From: Pseudomonadota bacterium
GTDB lineage: Bacteria > Pseudomonadota > Gammaproteobacteria > Xanthomonadales > Xanthomonadaceae
Direction: 5' to 3'
Assembly (NCBI GenBank): GCA_023399815.1
Contig: JAEWOJ010000038.1
Coordinates: 1-14,363 of the forward strand
DNA length: 14,363 nt
Shown: in pieces, positions 7,593 to 14,277 of the stretch
Numbering within the stretch: the first letter of the stretch is position 1
Layout: every line of letters begins with the position of its first letter
The notes under the pieces: model-generated
Told to the model about the DNA's origin: nothing
Database searches by the model: none
Seen by the model: only the letters and a program-made list of their open reading frames with translations
Position numbers and translations under genes: made by a program

Positions 7593-7629
7593 GCGATTCC
7601 CGCCTTCGCGGGAATGACGGCAGAAGCAA
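7592..7629 (-). repeat. Right inverted repeat with ATTCCC(N8)GGGAAT core
   Basis: Reverse complement of 7395-7432 (36 of 38 positions). The palindromic core is at 7596-7615. It replaces the N-terminal coding part of the nuclease relic. Confidence 0.8.
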
Positions 7630-7661
7630 CGGCAATGAGCCGAGTCCGCTCATGACCAGCC

Positions 7662-8591
7662 TCATGCTCGCTGCGCCGCCAGCTCGGCGATGCGCGCGTG
7701 GTGGGCGCGCAGCTCGGCGGCCTCGACCGCGAAGATGCCCATCTGCCCGACCTTGAACTCGATCCACGCCAGGTCCAGTTCCGGCAGCAGGCGCACCACG
7801 TGCTGCTCGGAATCGCCCACTTCGCAGATCAGCAGGCCGTCCTCGGTGAGATGGTCCGGCGCGTCGCGCAGGATCTTCAGCACCAGGTCCAGGCCATCGT
7901 CGCCGGCGCGCAGCGCCAGTTCCGGCTCGTGCGCGTACTCGCGCGGCAGCGCGTCGGTCTCGTCGTTGGTGACGTACGGCGGGTTGGTGACGATCAGGTC
8001 GTAGACGCGGCCCTGCAGGCCGGCGAACAGGTCGCTCTTGACCAGTTCGACATTGTGCGCGAGCAGGCGCTCCTTGTTCTCGGCCGCCAGCGACAGCGCG
8101 GCGTCGTTGATGTCGCTGCCGTCCACCTGCCAGTTCGGATGATGGTGGCCCATCGCGATGGCGATGCAGCCCGAACCGGTGCACAGATCCAGCGCGCGGG
8201 TGACGTCGCGCCCGGCCAGCCACGGCTCGAAGCCCTCCAGGATCAGCTCGGCGATCGGCGAGCGCGGCACCAGCGCGCGCGCGTCGCTCTTGAAGCTCAG
8301 CCCGGCGAACCAGGCCTCGCCGATCAGGTAGGCGGCCGGCACGCGCTCGGCGATGCGGCGCTCGAACAGCGCCAGCACCTGCAGTTTTTCGTCGGTCAGC
8401 ACTCGCGCCTGTCCGTAGGCAGGCCCCAGGTCCGGCGGCAGGTGCAGGGCGTGCAGCACCAGGCTGGTGGCTTCGTCCAGCGCGTTGTCGTAGCTGTGTC
8501 CGAAGGTCAGGCCCGCGGCATTGAAACGGCTGGCGCCGTAGCGGATCAGGTCGATGATCGTGTGGAGTTCGGCGGCCGCCTGGGCTGTCAT
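7662..8591 (-). CDS. prmB: Ribosomal protein uL3 glutamine N5-methyltransferase PrmB
   Basis: PrmB methylates a glutamine of ribosomal protein uL3 (L3) with S-adenosylmethionine and helps ribosome assembly. The 309-aa product has the helical N-terminal substrate domain (about 1-90, including EKLQVLALFERRIAERVPAAYLIGEAWF). The Rossmann methyltransferase domain follows, with SAM motif ALDLCTGSGCIAI (133-145), the acidic DGSDIN turn (157-162) and the catalytic NPPY (203-206) that binds the target glutamine amide. The N-terminal extension and the link to aroC favour PrmB over the release-factor enzyme PrmC. The ATG at 8591 has no clear ribosome site. A perfect TATAAT lies about 30 nt upstream. 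It is divergent from the SCO gene and first in the minus-strand run prmB-aroC-dehydrogenase-asd. Confidence 0.95.
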   Translation of the reverse strand: MTAQAAAELHTIIDLIRYGASRFNAAGLTFGHSYDNALDEATSLVLHALHLPPDLGPAYGQARVLTDEKLQVLALFERRIAERVPAAYLIGEAWFAGLSFKSDARALVPRSPIAELILEGFEPWLAGRDVTRALDLCTGSGCIAIAMGHHHPNWQVDGSDINDAALSLAAENKERLLAHNVELVKSDLFAGLQGRVYDLIVTNPPYVTNDETDALPREYAHEPELALRAGDDGLDLVLKILRDAPDHLTEDGLLICEVGDSEQHVVRLLPELDLAWIEFKVGQMGIFAVEAAELRAHHARIAELAAQRA

Positions 8592-8620
8592 GGCAATACG
8601 GGAAACAGGAGTGGTCTGCG

Positions 8621-8626
8621 ATTATA
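8621..8626 (-). promoter_or_regulatory. Probable -10 element of the prmB promoter
   Basis: TATAAT on the minus strand is a perfect -10 hexamer in a very GC-rich setting. It would start transcription near 8614 and leave a leader of roughly 23 nt. No good -35 hexamer is seen 16-18 nt further upstream, so an activator or a strong -10 may compensate. Confidence 0.45.
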
Positions 8627-8639
8627 GGCGCGCACCCGG

Positions 8640-8645
8640 TATATT
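8640..8645 (+). promoter_or_regulatory. Possible -10 element for the SCO-psd pair
   Basis: TATATT on the plus strand sits within CCGGTATATTG, a string shared with the region before fimV. It would give a leader of about 158 nt before the SCO start. That leader (8653-8809) is very GC-rich and contains a possible stem-loop at 8670-8695 (GCGG-CGATG pairing with CATCG-CCGC). No -35 match is evident. The remainder of 8592-8809 shows no gene. Confidence 0.3.
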
Positions 8646-8809
8646 GAGCGCCCGGTTGCAGCCGAAACCGCGGCGATGTCCCGGCATCGGGCCGCAACAG
8701 CCCGGCATGGGCCGGCAAGCCGACGCCTCCCGCCGTCGTCGCCCGCGCTCTCCCGCGGCCGCCGCGGCCGGACGCCGCACCGCCCCTCATCCGTACGGAG
8801 AAACGGTCC

Positions 8810-9457
8810 ATGTTCAACCGCAATACCGGCATCGTCCTGGCCATCGCGCTGGCGGCAGGGCTGGGCCTGGTGCTGGCGCAGAAGGTGTTCGGCCCCGCCG
8901 GCGCCGGCACCCGCGAAACCGGTTCGATCATCTTCTATCCCACGCCGCGCCCATTGCCGGATTTCAGCCTGAGCCAGTCCGACGGCACCCGCCTGATTCC
9001 CGGCGAGCTGCGCGGGCACTGGACCCTGGTGTTCCTCGGCTTCACCTCCTGCCCGGACGTGTGCCCGACCACGCTGGCCGAACTGGCGCTGGCGCAGAAG
9101 CAGTGGGAAACCATCCCCGAAAGCCTGCGCCCGCGCGTGGTGTTCGTTTCCGTCGATCCGGAACGCGATACCCCGGCGCGGCTGGGCGAATACGCCCACG
9201 CCTTCCACAAAGACACCCTCGCCGCCACCGCCGACGTGCCGTCGCTGGAGCGCTTCGCCACCTCGCTCGGCATGGTGTTCCAGAAGGCGCCGGGCAGGAA
9301 CTTCGACAAGAACCCGGACGACTACAGCATGGACCATTCGGCCAGCATCGCCGTCCTCGATCCGCAGGGACGGCTGGCCGGGCTGATGCGCCCGCCGTTC
9401 GACCCGGCGCTGATCGCCAGCGACCTGAACAAGCTCACCGGAAAATCCGCACCATGA
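8810..9457 (+). CDS. SCO/SenC family copper-binding protein, thioredoxin fold
   Basis: SCO proteins deliver copper to the CuA site of cytochrome c oxidase or act as thiol-disulfide reductases on the outside of the inner membrane. The 215-aa product has an N-terminal membrane anchor (about 7-27). The thioredoxin-like domain holds the copper motif CPDVCP (Cys81, Cys85) after LVFLGFTS, the conserved VSVDPERDTP (114-122) and the third copper ligand His176 in YSMDHSA. The ATG at 8810 has GGAGAAA upstream at a workable distance. Its stop overlaps the psd start as ATGA. No oxidase genes are nearby, so whether it serves cytochrome oxidase or another target cannot be read from context. The long GC-rich leader is open to regulation. 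Confidence 0.92.
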   Translation: MFNRNTGIVLAIALAAGLGLVLAQKVFGPAGAGTRETGSIIFYPTPRPLPDFSLSQSDGTRLIPGELRGHWTLVFLGFTSCPDVCPTTLAELALAQKQWETIPESLRPRVVFVSVDPERDTPARLGEYAHAFHKDTLAATADVPSLERFATSLGMVFQKAPGRNFDKNPDDYSMDHSASIAVLDPQGRLAGLMRPPFDPALIASDLNKLTGKSAP

Positions 9458-10296
9458 GTCTGCTGACAACGCTCACCTATGCCCTGCCCCACCGGCTGCT
9501 GTCGTCGATGGCGCGCGCGCTGGCCTATTCGCGGAGCCCGCGCGTCTCGCGCTGGCTGATCGACACGGTGACGCGGAAGTTCGACGTCAACCTGGCCGAG
9601 GCGGCCGACCCGGACCCGCGCAGCTATCCCAGCTTCAACGCCTTCTTCACCCGCGCGCTCAAGCCCGGTGCCCGCGTGGCCGATGCCGGTCCGCGCGCGC
9701 TGCTGATGCCGGCCGACGGCCGCATCAGCCAGCTCGGCCCGATCGAGGGCGGCCGCATCTTCCAGGCCAAGGGCCAGTCGTTCACCGCCGCCGAACTGCT
9801 CGGCGACGCCGCCGACGCCGCGCCCTTCGCCGACGGCCTGTTCGCCACCGTGTACCTGTCCCCGCGCGACTACCACCGCGTGCACATGCCCTGGACCGGC
9901 ACCCTGCGCGAGACCGTGCACGTGCCGGGACGGTTGTTCAGCGTCGGCCCGGACGCCGTGGCCCGGGTGCCGCGCCTGTTCGCCCGCAACGAGCGCCTCG
10001 TGTGCCACTTCGACACCGATTTCGGGCCGATGGTGCAGGTGATGGTCGGCGCGCTGCTGGTCAGCGGCATCGAAACAGTGTGGAGCGGCGAGGAAGTCCC
10101 CGCCTACGGCGACCGCATCACCCGCAAGGACTGGCGCGGCAAGGGCATCACGCTGGAAAGGTTCGCGGAGATGGCGCGCTTCAACTACGGCAGCACCGTG
10201 ATCGTGCTGCTGCCGCCGGGCGTGGCCGAGTTCGATCCGGCGTTGCGCGCCGAAAGCCCGGTGCGGCTGGGCCAGCGGCTGGCGACACTGAAGTAA
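9454..10296 (+). CDS. psd: Phosphatidylserine decarboxylase proenzyme Psd
   Basis: Psd decarboxylates phosphatidylserine to phosphatidylethanolamine, the main phospholipid, at the inner membrane. The 280-aa proenzyme cleaves itself to make a pyruvoyl prosthetic group. The cleavage site here is YGST (245-248), so Ser247 should become the pyruvoyl residue. The loop has Tyr-Gly-Ser-Thr where Escherichia coli has Leu-Gly-Ser-Thr. The other triad residues fit Asp88 in MPADGRIS and His144 in YHRVHMPWTG. PSFNAFFTRALKPGAR (59-74) and RLFSVGP are further family blocks. The ATG overlaps the SCO stop (ATGA), so translation is probably coupled. The gene ends 39 nt before a long palindrome and converges on hflX. 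Confidence 0.96.
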   Translation: MSLLTTLTYALPHRLLSSMARALAYSRSPRVSRWLIDTVTRKFDVNLAEAADPDPRSYPSFNAFFTRALKPGARVADAGPRALLMPADGRISQLGPIEGGRIFQAKGQSFTAAELLGDAADAAPFADGLFATVYLSPRDYHRVHMPWTGTLRETVHVPGRLFSVGPDAVARVPRLFARNERLVCHFDTDFGPMVQVMVGALLVSGIETVWSGEEVPAYGDRITRKDWRGKGITLERFAEMARFNYGSTVIVLLPPGVAEFDPALRAESPVRLGQRLATLK

Positions 10297-10335
10297 ACCG
10301 ACGACGGGAAACTCCCGCACGATCTCCACTGCACC

Positions 10336-10400
10336 TGTAGCGACGCCAGTCGCGAGGGGCTTTGCCGGGAAAGCCCCTCGCGACTGGCGTCGCTCCTACA
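10336..10400. repeat. Long palindrome, copy 2, between psd and hflX
   Basis: The right arm (10371-10400) is identical to the right arm of copy 1 at 45-74. The left arm (10336-10362) is the same but lacks 3 nt, which leaves a 3-nt bulge in an otherwise perfect 27-bp stem with an 8-nt loop. It sits 39 nt after psd and 16 nt after hflX, which converge. It could work as a two-way terminator or a 3' end protector. The role is inferred. Confidence 0.8.
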
Positions 10401-10416
10401 GGAGTTCAATGAGGAT

Positions 10417-11727
10417 TTACCACTCCGGCTCGCGCTCCGGCAGCAGCGGACGGATCACCTGCCCGTCGGCGCTGGCGGCCAGCTTCTCCGCTTCGGCGAT
10501 GGGAATGTCCACCTCGATCAGCCAGCCGTCCTCGTCGGCCTGCTCGCTGCGGACGACCTCCAGCTGGTGCAGGCGCGAGCGCAGGCGGCCGGCGCTGGGC
10601 GGCAGGCGCACGCTGCCGGTGACGTGCTGCAGGCCCAGGCGCTTGCCCAGCACCGACTGCAGCAGGTCCAGCCCGCGGCCATCGCGCGCGGAGATCCACA
10701 CGCGCTCGCGGCGCGCTTCGTCCGGCACGCCGTCCTGCGCGTCGTGGCGCACCTCCGCGCCCTCGATGCGGTCGATCTTGTTGAACACCAGCAACTGCGG
10801 CAGGTCGCCGGCGCCCACCGCCTGCAGCACCTCGTCCACCTGGGCGATGCGCTCCTCGCGCAGCGGGTCGGCGGCATCGACCACGTGCAGCAGGAAATCG
10901 GCCTCGCGCGCCTCGCTCAAGGTGGAACGGAACGCGGCGACCAGTTCGTGCGGCAGGTCGCGGACGAAGCCGACGGTGTCGGCCAGCATCGCGTTGCCGC
11001 CGGGCAGCGTGATGCGGCGCACGGTCGGGTCGAGGGTGGCGAACAGCTGGTCGGCGGCATAGGCGCCGGCGCCGGTCAGCGCGTTGAACAGCGTGGACTT
11101 GCCGGCGTTGGTGTAGCCGACCAGTGCGATGCGCGGCATCTCGCTGCGCACGCGCGCGCGGCGCATCTGAGTGCGCTGCACCTCCACCTTCTCCAGGCGC
11201 TTCTGCAGCTGCTCCACGCGCTTCTGCAGCAGGCGGCGGTCGGTTTCCAGCTGGGTCTCGCCGGGACCGCGCAGGCCGATGGAGCCGCCGCGCTGGCGCT
11301 CCAGGTGGGTCCAGCCGCGCACCAGGCGCGTGGCCAGGTGGCGCAGCTGCGCCAGCTCCACCTGCAGCTTGCCTTCGTGGCTGTGCGCGCGCTGGGCGAA
11401 GATGTCCAGGATCAGCCCGGTGCGGTCGAGCACGCGCCGCTCCAGGAAGCGCTCCAGGTTGCGCTCCTGCACCGGGGTCAGCGCATGGTTGACCAGCACC
11501 AGGTCGGCGCCGGTGGCATCGGCCATGGCCTTGACCTCGTCCAGCTTGCCGCTGCCGATCAGGGTGGAAGGACTGGGACGGTCGATGCGCGCGGTCACGG
11601 TGGCCGCGATGCTGGCGCCGGCCGAGCGGGCCAGGTCGGTGAATTCCTCCAGCACATCCTCTTCCAGCCGCCCTGCGTGCGGCTGGATCAACAACGCATG
11701 TTCGCCCTTCTTGGAGCGGTCAAACAT
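10417..11727 (-). CDS. hflX: Ribosome-associated GTPase HflX
   Basis: HflX is a GTPase that binds the 50S subunit and splits stalled or hibernating ribosomes, for example after heat stress. The 436-aa product starts with the nucleotide-binding-like HflX N-domain (about 10-110), containing STLIGSGKLDEV and LVNHALTPVQERNLE. A coiled region carries the GGSIGLRGPGETQLETDRR signature (147-165). The G domain has P-loop GYTNAGKST (204-212), DTVGF (250-254) and NKID (316-319). The C-terminal part (about 355-436) is the usual variable tail. The ATG at 11727 has AGGAAG upstream. It lies 14 nt after hfq, the same order as in Escherichia coli (miaA-hfq-hflX), but hflK and hflC do not follow. Instead a palindrome and the convergent psd end the operon. 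Confidence 0.97.
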   Translation of the reverse strand: MFDRSKKGEHALLIQPHAGRLEEDVLEEFTDLARSAGASIAATVTARIDRPSPSTLIGSGKLDEVKAMADATGADLVLVNHALTPVQERNLERFLERRVLDRTGLILDIFAQRAHSHEGKLQVELAQLRHLATRLVRGWTHLERQRGGSIGLRGPGETQLETDRRLLQKRVEQLQKRLEKVEVQRTQMRRARVRSEMPRIALVGYTNAGKSTLFNALTGAGAYAADQLFATLDPTVRRITLPGGNAMLADTVGFVRDLPHELVAAFRSTLSEAREADFLLHVVDAADPLREERIAQVDEVLQAVGAGDLPQLLVFNKIDRIEGAEVRHDAQDGVPDEARRERVWISARDGRGLDLLQSVLGKRLGLQHVTGSVRLPPSAGRLRSRLHQLEVVRSEQADEDGWLIEVDIPIAEAEKLAASADGQVIRPLLPEREPEW

Positions 11728-11741
11728 GCGTCACTTCCTGC

Positions 11742-12020
11742 TTATTCGTCGTTGTCGTCATCGCCTGCCTGGCTGTTGTCGGCCGATTGCACGTAGCCGC
11801 CGCCCGGTCCCACGCGCACGTTGCGCGCCGGCACCACCGTGGAAATGGCGTGCTTGTAGACCATCTGGCTGACCGTATTGCGCAGCAGCACCACGAACTG
11901 GTCGAACGACTCGATCGTGCCCTGCAGCTTGATGCCATTGACCAGGTAGACCGAAACCGGCACGCGCTCGCGGCGCAGTGCGTTCAGAAACGGGTCCTGC
12001 AAGGATTGCCCCTTGGACAT
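11742..12020 (-). CDS. hfq: RNA chaperone Hfq
   Basis: Hfq is the hexameric Sm-like RNA chaperone that pairs small RNAs with target mRNAs. The 92-aa product has the canonical core: GQSLQDPFLNALRRERVPV helix (4-22), Sm1 with VYLVNGIKLQGTIESFDQFVVLL (24-46), and the Sm2 YKHAISTVVP (55-64) that lines the proximal RNA site. The rim arginines RRER are present (16-19). The tail is short with an acidic tip (DDDNDE), the feature that in other Hfq proteins mimics nucleic acid and speeds RNA release. The start ATG at 12020 has GAGGAG 6 nt upstream. The gene follows miaA after 92 nt and precedes hflX by 14 nt. Confidence 0.97.
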   Translation of the reverse strand: MSKGQSLQDPFLNALRRERVPVSVYLVNGIKLQGTIESFDQFVVLLRNTVSQMVYKHAISTVVPARNVRVGPGGGYVQSADNSQAGDDDNDE

Positions 12021-12026
12021 CTTCAA

Positions 12027-12032
12027 CTCCTC
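12027..12032 (-). promoter_or_regulatory. Strong ribosome binding site for hfq
   Basis: GAGGAG on the minus strand, 6 nt before the hfq ATG. The A-rich GATAAGAACAATAAC just upstream is unusual in this GC-rich operon and could bind Hfq itself for autoregulation, by analogy with A-rich (ARN) Hfq targets; that part is speculation. Confidence 0.6.
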
Positions 12033-12112
12033 GTTATTGTTCTTATCGTCCCGGACCAGTGCGGCTTCCCCTGCCTGTCCGGCAGCGGAGATGTTACACC
12101 GCCCGGCGCACT

Positions 12113-13066
12113 TCATCGCCCCAGGAACAGCGAAACCGCGTCCCGCAGGCGGTGCATCCCGCTGGCCGGGTCGAACCAGCGCGCATCCAGTTCGCCGCGC
12201 AGCCAGGTGAGCTGGCGCTTGGCCAGCTGGCGGGTGGCGAAGATGGCCTTGTCGCGGAACTCGGCGGCGCTGCCCTGCCCGTCCAGGAACTGCCAGGCCT
12301 GGCGATACCCCACCGCGCGGATGGCCGGCAGGTCGAGCGGCGCGGGCACGTCCACCATCGACGGCAATGCGCGCAGGCGCCGCACTTCGTCGAGAAAGCC
12401 CTGTTCGAGCATCAGGTCGAAGCGGCGTTCGATGCGCGCGTGCAACACCGCGCGGTCGGCGGGCGCGAGCACCAGCTTGAGCACGCGCGCCGGCAGGCGG
12501 GCGACGCCGGGCATGGCCTGCCAGTAGCTGATCGGCTTGCCAGTGAGCCGGTACACCTCCAGCGCGCGCTGGATGCGCTGCGGATCGGTGGCATGGATGC
12601 GCCGGGCCGCCGCCGGATCGACCTGCGCCAGCTGCGCGTGCAGCGCCGGCCAGCCCGTGGCCTCGGCCTCGGCGCTGATCCGCGCGCGGATCGCCGGGTC
12701 GGCCTCGGGCATCGGCGACAGCCCCTGCAGCAGCGCACGGAAATACAGACCGGTGCCGCCGGCCAGGATCGGCAGCCGGCCACGCGCGACGATGTCGCGC
12801 ACGGCGGCCGCGGCATCGGCGGCGAACTCGGCGGCCGAGTAGCCCTGCCACGGATCGCGCAGGTCCAGCAGGTGATGGGGAATGCCGGCCCGCTCTGCCT
12901 CATCGGGCTTGGCCGCGCCGATCTCCAGGCCGCGATACACCAGCGCCGAATCGACACTGACGATCTCGCCGTCGTACCGCCGGGCCAGTTCGATGGCCGC
13001 CGCGGTCTTGCCCGACGCGGTCGGGCCCATCAGTGCGATGGCCAGCGGGCGCCGGTCGGCCGCCAT
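12113..13066 (-). CDS. miaA: tRNA dimethylallyltransferase MiaA
   Basis: MiaA adds a dimethylallyl group to the N6 of adenosine 37 in tRNAs that read codons starting with U, the first step towards ms2i6A. The 317-aa product has the P-loop GPTASGKT (14-21), then VSVDSALVYRGLEIGAAKP with the catalytic Asp of the family, followed by IPHHLLDL and the AGGTGLYFRALLQGLS block. DPQRIQRALEVYRLTGKPIS and the C-terminal AIRAVGYRQ and FATRQLAKRQLTWLR blocks, which contact tRNA, are intact. The ATG at 13066 shares one base with the folP stop (TGATG), so translation is coupled. hfq follows after a 92-nt gap. The length is normal and no damage is seen. Confidence 0.97.
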   Translation of the reverse strand: MAADRRPLAIALMGPTASGKTAAAIELARRYDGEIVSVDSALVYRGLEIGAAKPDEAERAGIPHHLLDLRDPWQGYSAAEFAADAAAAVRDIVARGRLPILAGGTGLYFRALLQGLSPMPEADPAIRARISAEAEATGWPALHAQLAQVDPAAARRIHATDPQRIQRALEVYRLTGKPISYWQAMPGVARLPARVLKLVLAPADRAVLHARIERRFDLMLEQGFLDEVRRLRALPSMVDVPAPLDLPAIRAVGYRQAWQFLDGQGSAAEFRDKAIFATRQLAKRQLTWLRGELDARWFDPASGMHRLRDAVSLFLGR

Positions 13067-13962
13067 CAGTCCTCGTCCGGCCAGCGCGGCATCGCCGGCC
13101 GGTCGGCGCGCGGCGCCGGCACCGCGTCGAGCGCGGCCAGCACCTTGAGCGCATCGACCGTGGCGGCCACGTCGTGCACGCGCACGATCTTCGCCCCGCG
13201 CTGCACCGCCAGCAGGTGCGCGGCGACCGAACCGGCCACGCGCTCGACGGCGACCGCACGCCCGGTGATCTCGCCGATGCAGCGCTTGCGCGACAACCCG
13301 GCCAGCAGCGGCACACCCAGCGCCAGCAGCCGTTCCTGCGCCGCCAGCAACGCGACGTTCTGCGCGGTGTCCTTGTTGAAGCCATAGCCGGGATCGACCA
13401 CCAGCCGGCCGCGCGCGATGCCGGCCATCTCCGCGGCGAACACGCGCTCGGCGAGGAAACGCTGCACGTCGCCGGCGATGTCGTCGTAGGCGTGCGCCAC
13501 GCCAGCATCGTGCGGACCGCCCACCGCGTGCATCAGCACCACGGCGGCGCCGGAATCGGCCACCGCCTCCAGCGCGCCGGGCTGGCGCAGGGCCTGCACG
13601 TCGTTGACCATGCCGGCGCCGGCCGCCAGCGCGGCGCGCATCACGTCCGGCTTGCAGGTATCGACGCTGACCGGCACCGCCACCCGCGCCACCAGCGCCT
13701 CGATCACCGGCACCACGCGGTCGATCTCCTCCTGCGCCGACACCGGCGCGGCGCCGGGGCGGGTGGATTCGCCGCCGACGTCGAGCAGGTCCGCGCCCTG
13801 TTCGACCAGCGCCAGCGCGTGGGCGATGGCCGCATCGGTGTCGAAATGCAGCCCGCCGTCGGAGAACGAATCCGGGGTGACGTTGACGATGCCCATCACC
13901 CGCGGGCGGTCCAGCCGCAACGGCCGGCCGGTGCAGTCCAGTACCGGGGAAACATCGAACAT
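13066..13962 (-). CDS. folP: Dihydropteroate synthase FolP
   Basis: FolP condenses p-aminobenzoate with 6-hydroxymethyl-dihydropterin diphosphate and is the sulfonamide target. The 298-aa product is a TIM barrel with MGIVNVTPDSFSDGG (23-37, pterin/Mg-diphosphate loop), LDVGGESTRPGA (60-71, second loop), PVSVDTCKPDVMRAAL (97-112), VNDVQAL (119-125), VDPGYGFNKD (189-198) and GLSRKRCIGEITG (222-234). The C-terminus is extended by a Pro/Arg-rich tail. The ATG at 13962 overlaps the upstream small-gene stop by one base (TGATG), and GAGGAG lies 9 nt before it. The stop overlaps miaA in the same way. Linking folP to miaA-hfq-hflX joins two blocks that are separate in Escherichia coli (ftsH-folP and mutL-miaA-hfq-hflX). 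Confidence 0.96.
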   Translation of the reverse strand: MFDVSPVLDCTGRPLRLDRPRVMGIVNVTPDSFSDGGLHFDTDAAIAHALALVEQGADLLDVGGESTRPGAAPVSAQEEIDRVVPVIEALVARVAVPVSVDTCKPDVMRAALAAGAGMVNDVQALRQPGALEAVADSGAAVVLMHAVGGPHDAGVAHAYDDIAGDVQRFLAERVFAAEMAGIARGRLVVDPGYGFNKDTAQNVALLAAQERLLALGVPLLAGLSRKRCIGEITGRAVAVERVAGSVAAHLLAVQRGAKIVRVHDVAATVDALKVLAALDAVPAPRADRPAMPRWPDED

Positions 13963-14141
13963 CAGCGCCGGCTCCTCGCCCGGATCAGGGTACCCAGCAC
14001 GCTGAGCACCACGCCCAGCACGATGCCGACGAAGATGCCGGTCAGGTAGTGGCCGGTCTTCACCCCGAAGGCGACGCCGGCCACGGTGGCGATCACCATC
14101 TCGGGAATGTGGGTGGAGGCAGTGGGGATAGGGGCGGTCAT
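13962..14141 (-). CDS. 59-aa glycine-zipper membrane protein, function unknown
   Basis: This short frame is easy to miss but well placed: its TGA shares one base with the folP ATG. The product is MTAPIPTASTHIPEMVIATV-AGVAFGVKTG-HYLTGIFVGIVLGVVLSVLG-TLIRARSRR. It has a weak hydrophobic stretch at 15-27 and a strong membrane segment at about 32-53, then a positive tail (RARSRR), which would keep the C-terminus in the cytoplasm. Glycines fall every fourth residue in both stretches: 22, 26, 30 and 35, 39, 43. This GxxxGxxxG pattern suits tight helix packing or oligomers. The ATG at 14141 has no clear ribosome site and the frame stays open upstream, so the start is uncertain; Met15 is another option. 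I do not recognise a named family. Third positions are strongly G/C, as in real genes here. Confidence 0.7.
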   Translation of the reverse strand: MTAPIPTASTHIPEMVIATVAGVAFGVKTGHYLTGIFVGIVLGVVLSVLGTLIRARSRR

Positions 14142-14277
14142 TGGCGCGATGGTCGTGGCGTGGATGGGGACATTTTCGCCCAGGACGCGCTGGATTGGCG
14201 CCGAGTCCCGGAAGAGCTGCGGATGAGGACTGCATGCAACCAGGCATCGCGTGGCACCCGCCCTGCCCTCACCCCAA

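Larger units (their letters stand above)
7395..7629. mobile_element. Inverted-repeat element carrying a GIY-YIG nuclease relic
   Basis: Inverted repeats at 7395-7432 and 7592-7629 match at 36 of 38 positions, and the inner 30 bp (7403-7432 versus 7592-7621) are exact. They enclose 159 bp that hold the C-terminal codons of a GIY-YIG nuclease. Each repeat contains the palindrome ATTCCCGC-GAAG-GCGGGAAT. No clear target-site duplication is visible outside. The layout is that of a shrunken, non-autonomous, MITE-like element or a pair of repeats left after a deletion. It splits the usually close prmB-aroC pair without breaking either gene. Confidence 0.7.

Noticed and set aside
7504..7660. A frame through the inverted repeats reading SFPRRRES
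   Set aside because: This peptide is a translation of the ATTCCCGC repeat and a common annotation artefact. The meaningful frame is the GIY-YIG relic in another phase.
7630..7661. ATGAGC/GCTCAT stem at 7635-7653 as a prmB terminator
   Set aside because: Only a 6-bp stem with no T-run on the minus strand; too weak to call.
10177..10201. YGST in place of LGST at the Psd cleavage site as a defect
   Set aside because: The Gly-Ser-Thr core and catalytic Asp and His are intact, and FNYGSTVI appears usual for Xanthomonas-type Psd as I recall.
12021..12851. A long minus-strand frame continuous with hfq at its N-terminus
   Set aside because: Hfq starts at the ATG at 12020 with a strong ribosome site. 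The upstream extension runs through miaA in the wrong phase.
13273..13293. SRKRCIG in FolP instead of SRKSMIG as a possible sulfonamide-resistance change
   Set aside because: Arg after SRK also occurs in ordinary DHPS proteins of other bacteria as far as I recall, so it is not good evidence of resistance.
13963..14247. N-terminal extension of folP
   Set aside because: It would overlap the small membrane gene in another phase and is Arg/His-rich. The ATG at 13962 gives the normal DHPS length and has a ribosome site.
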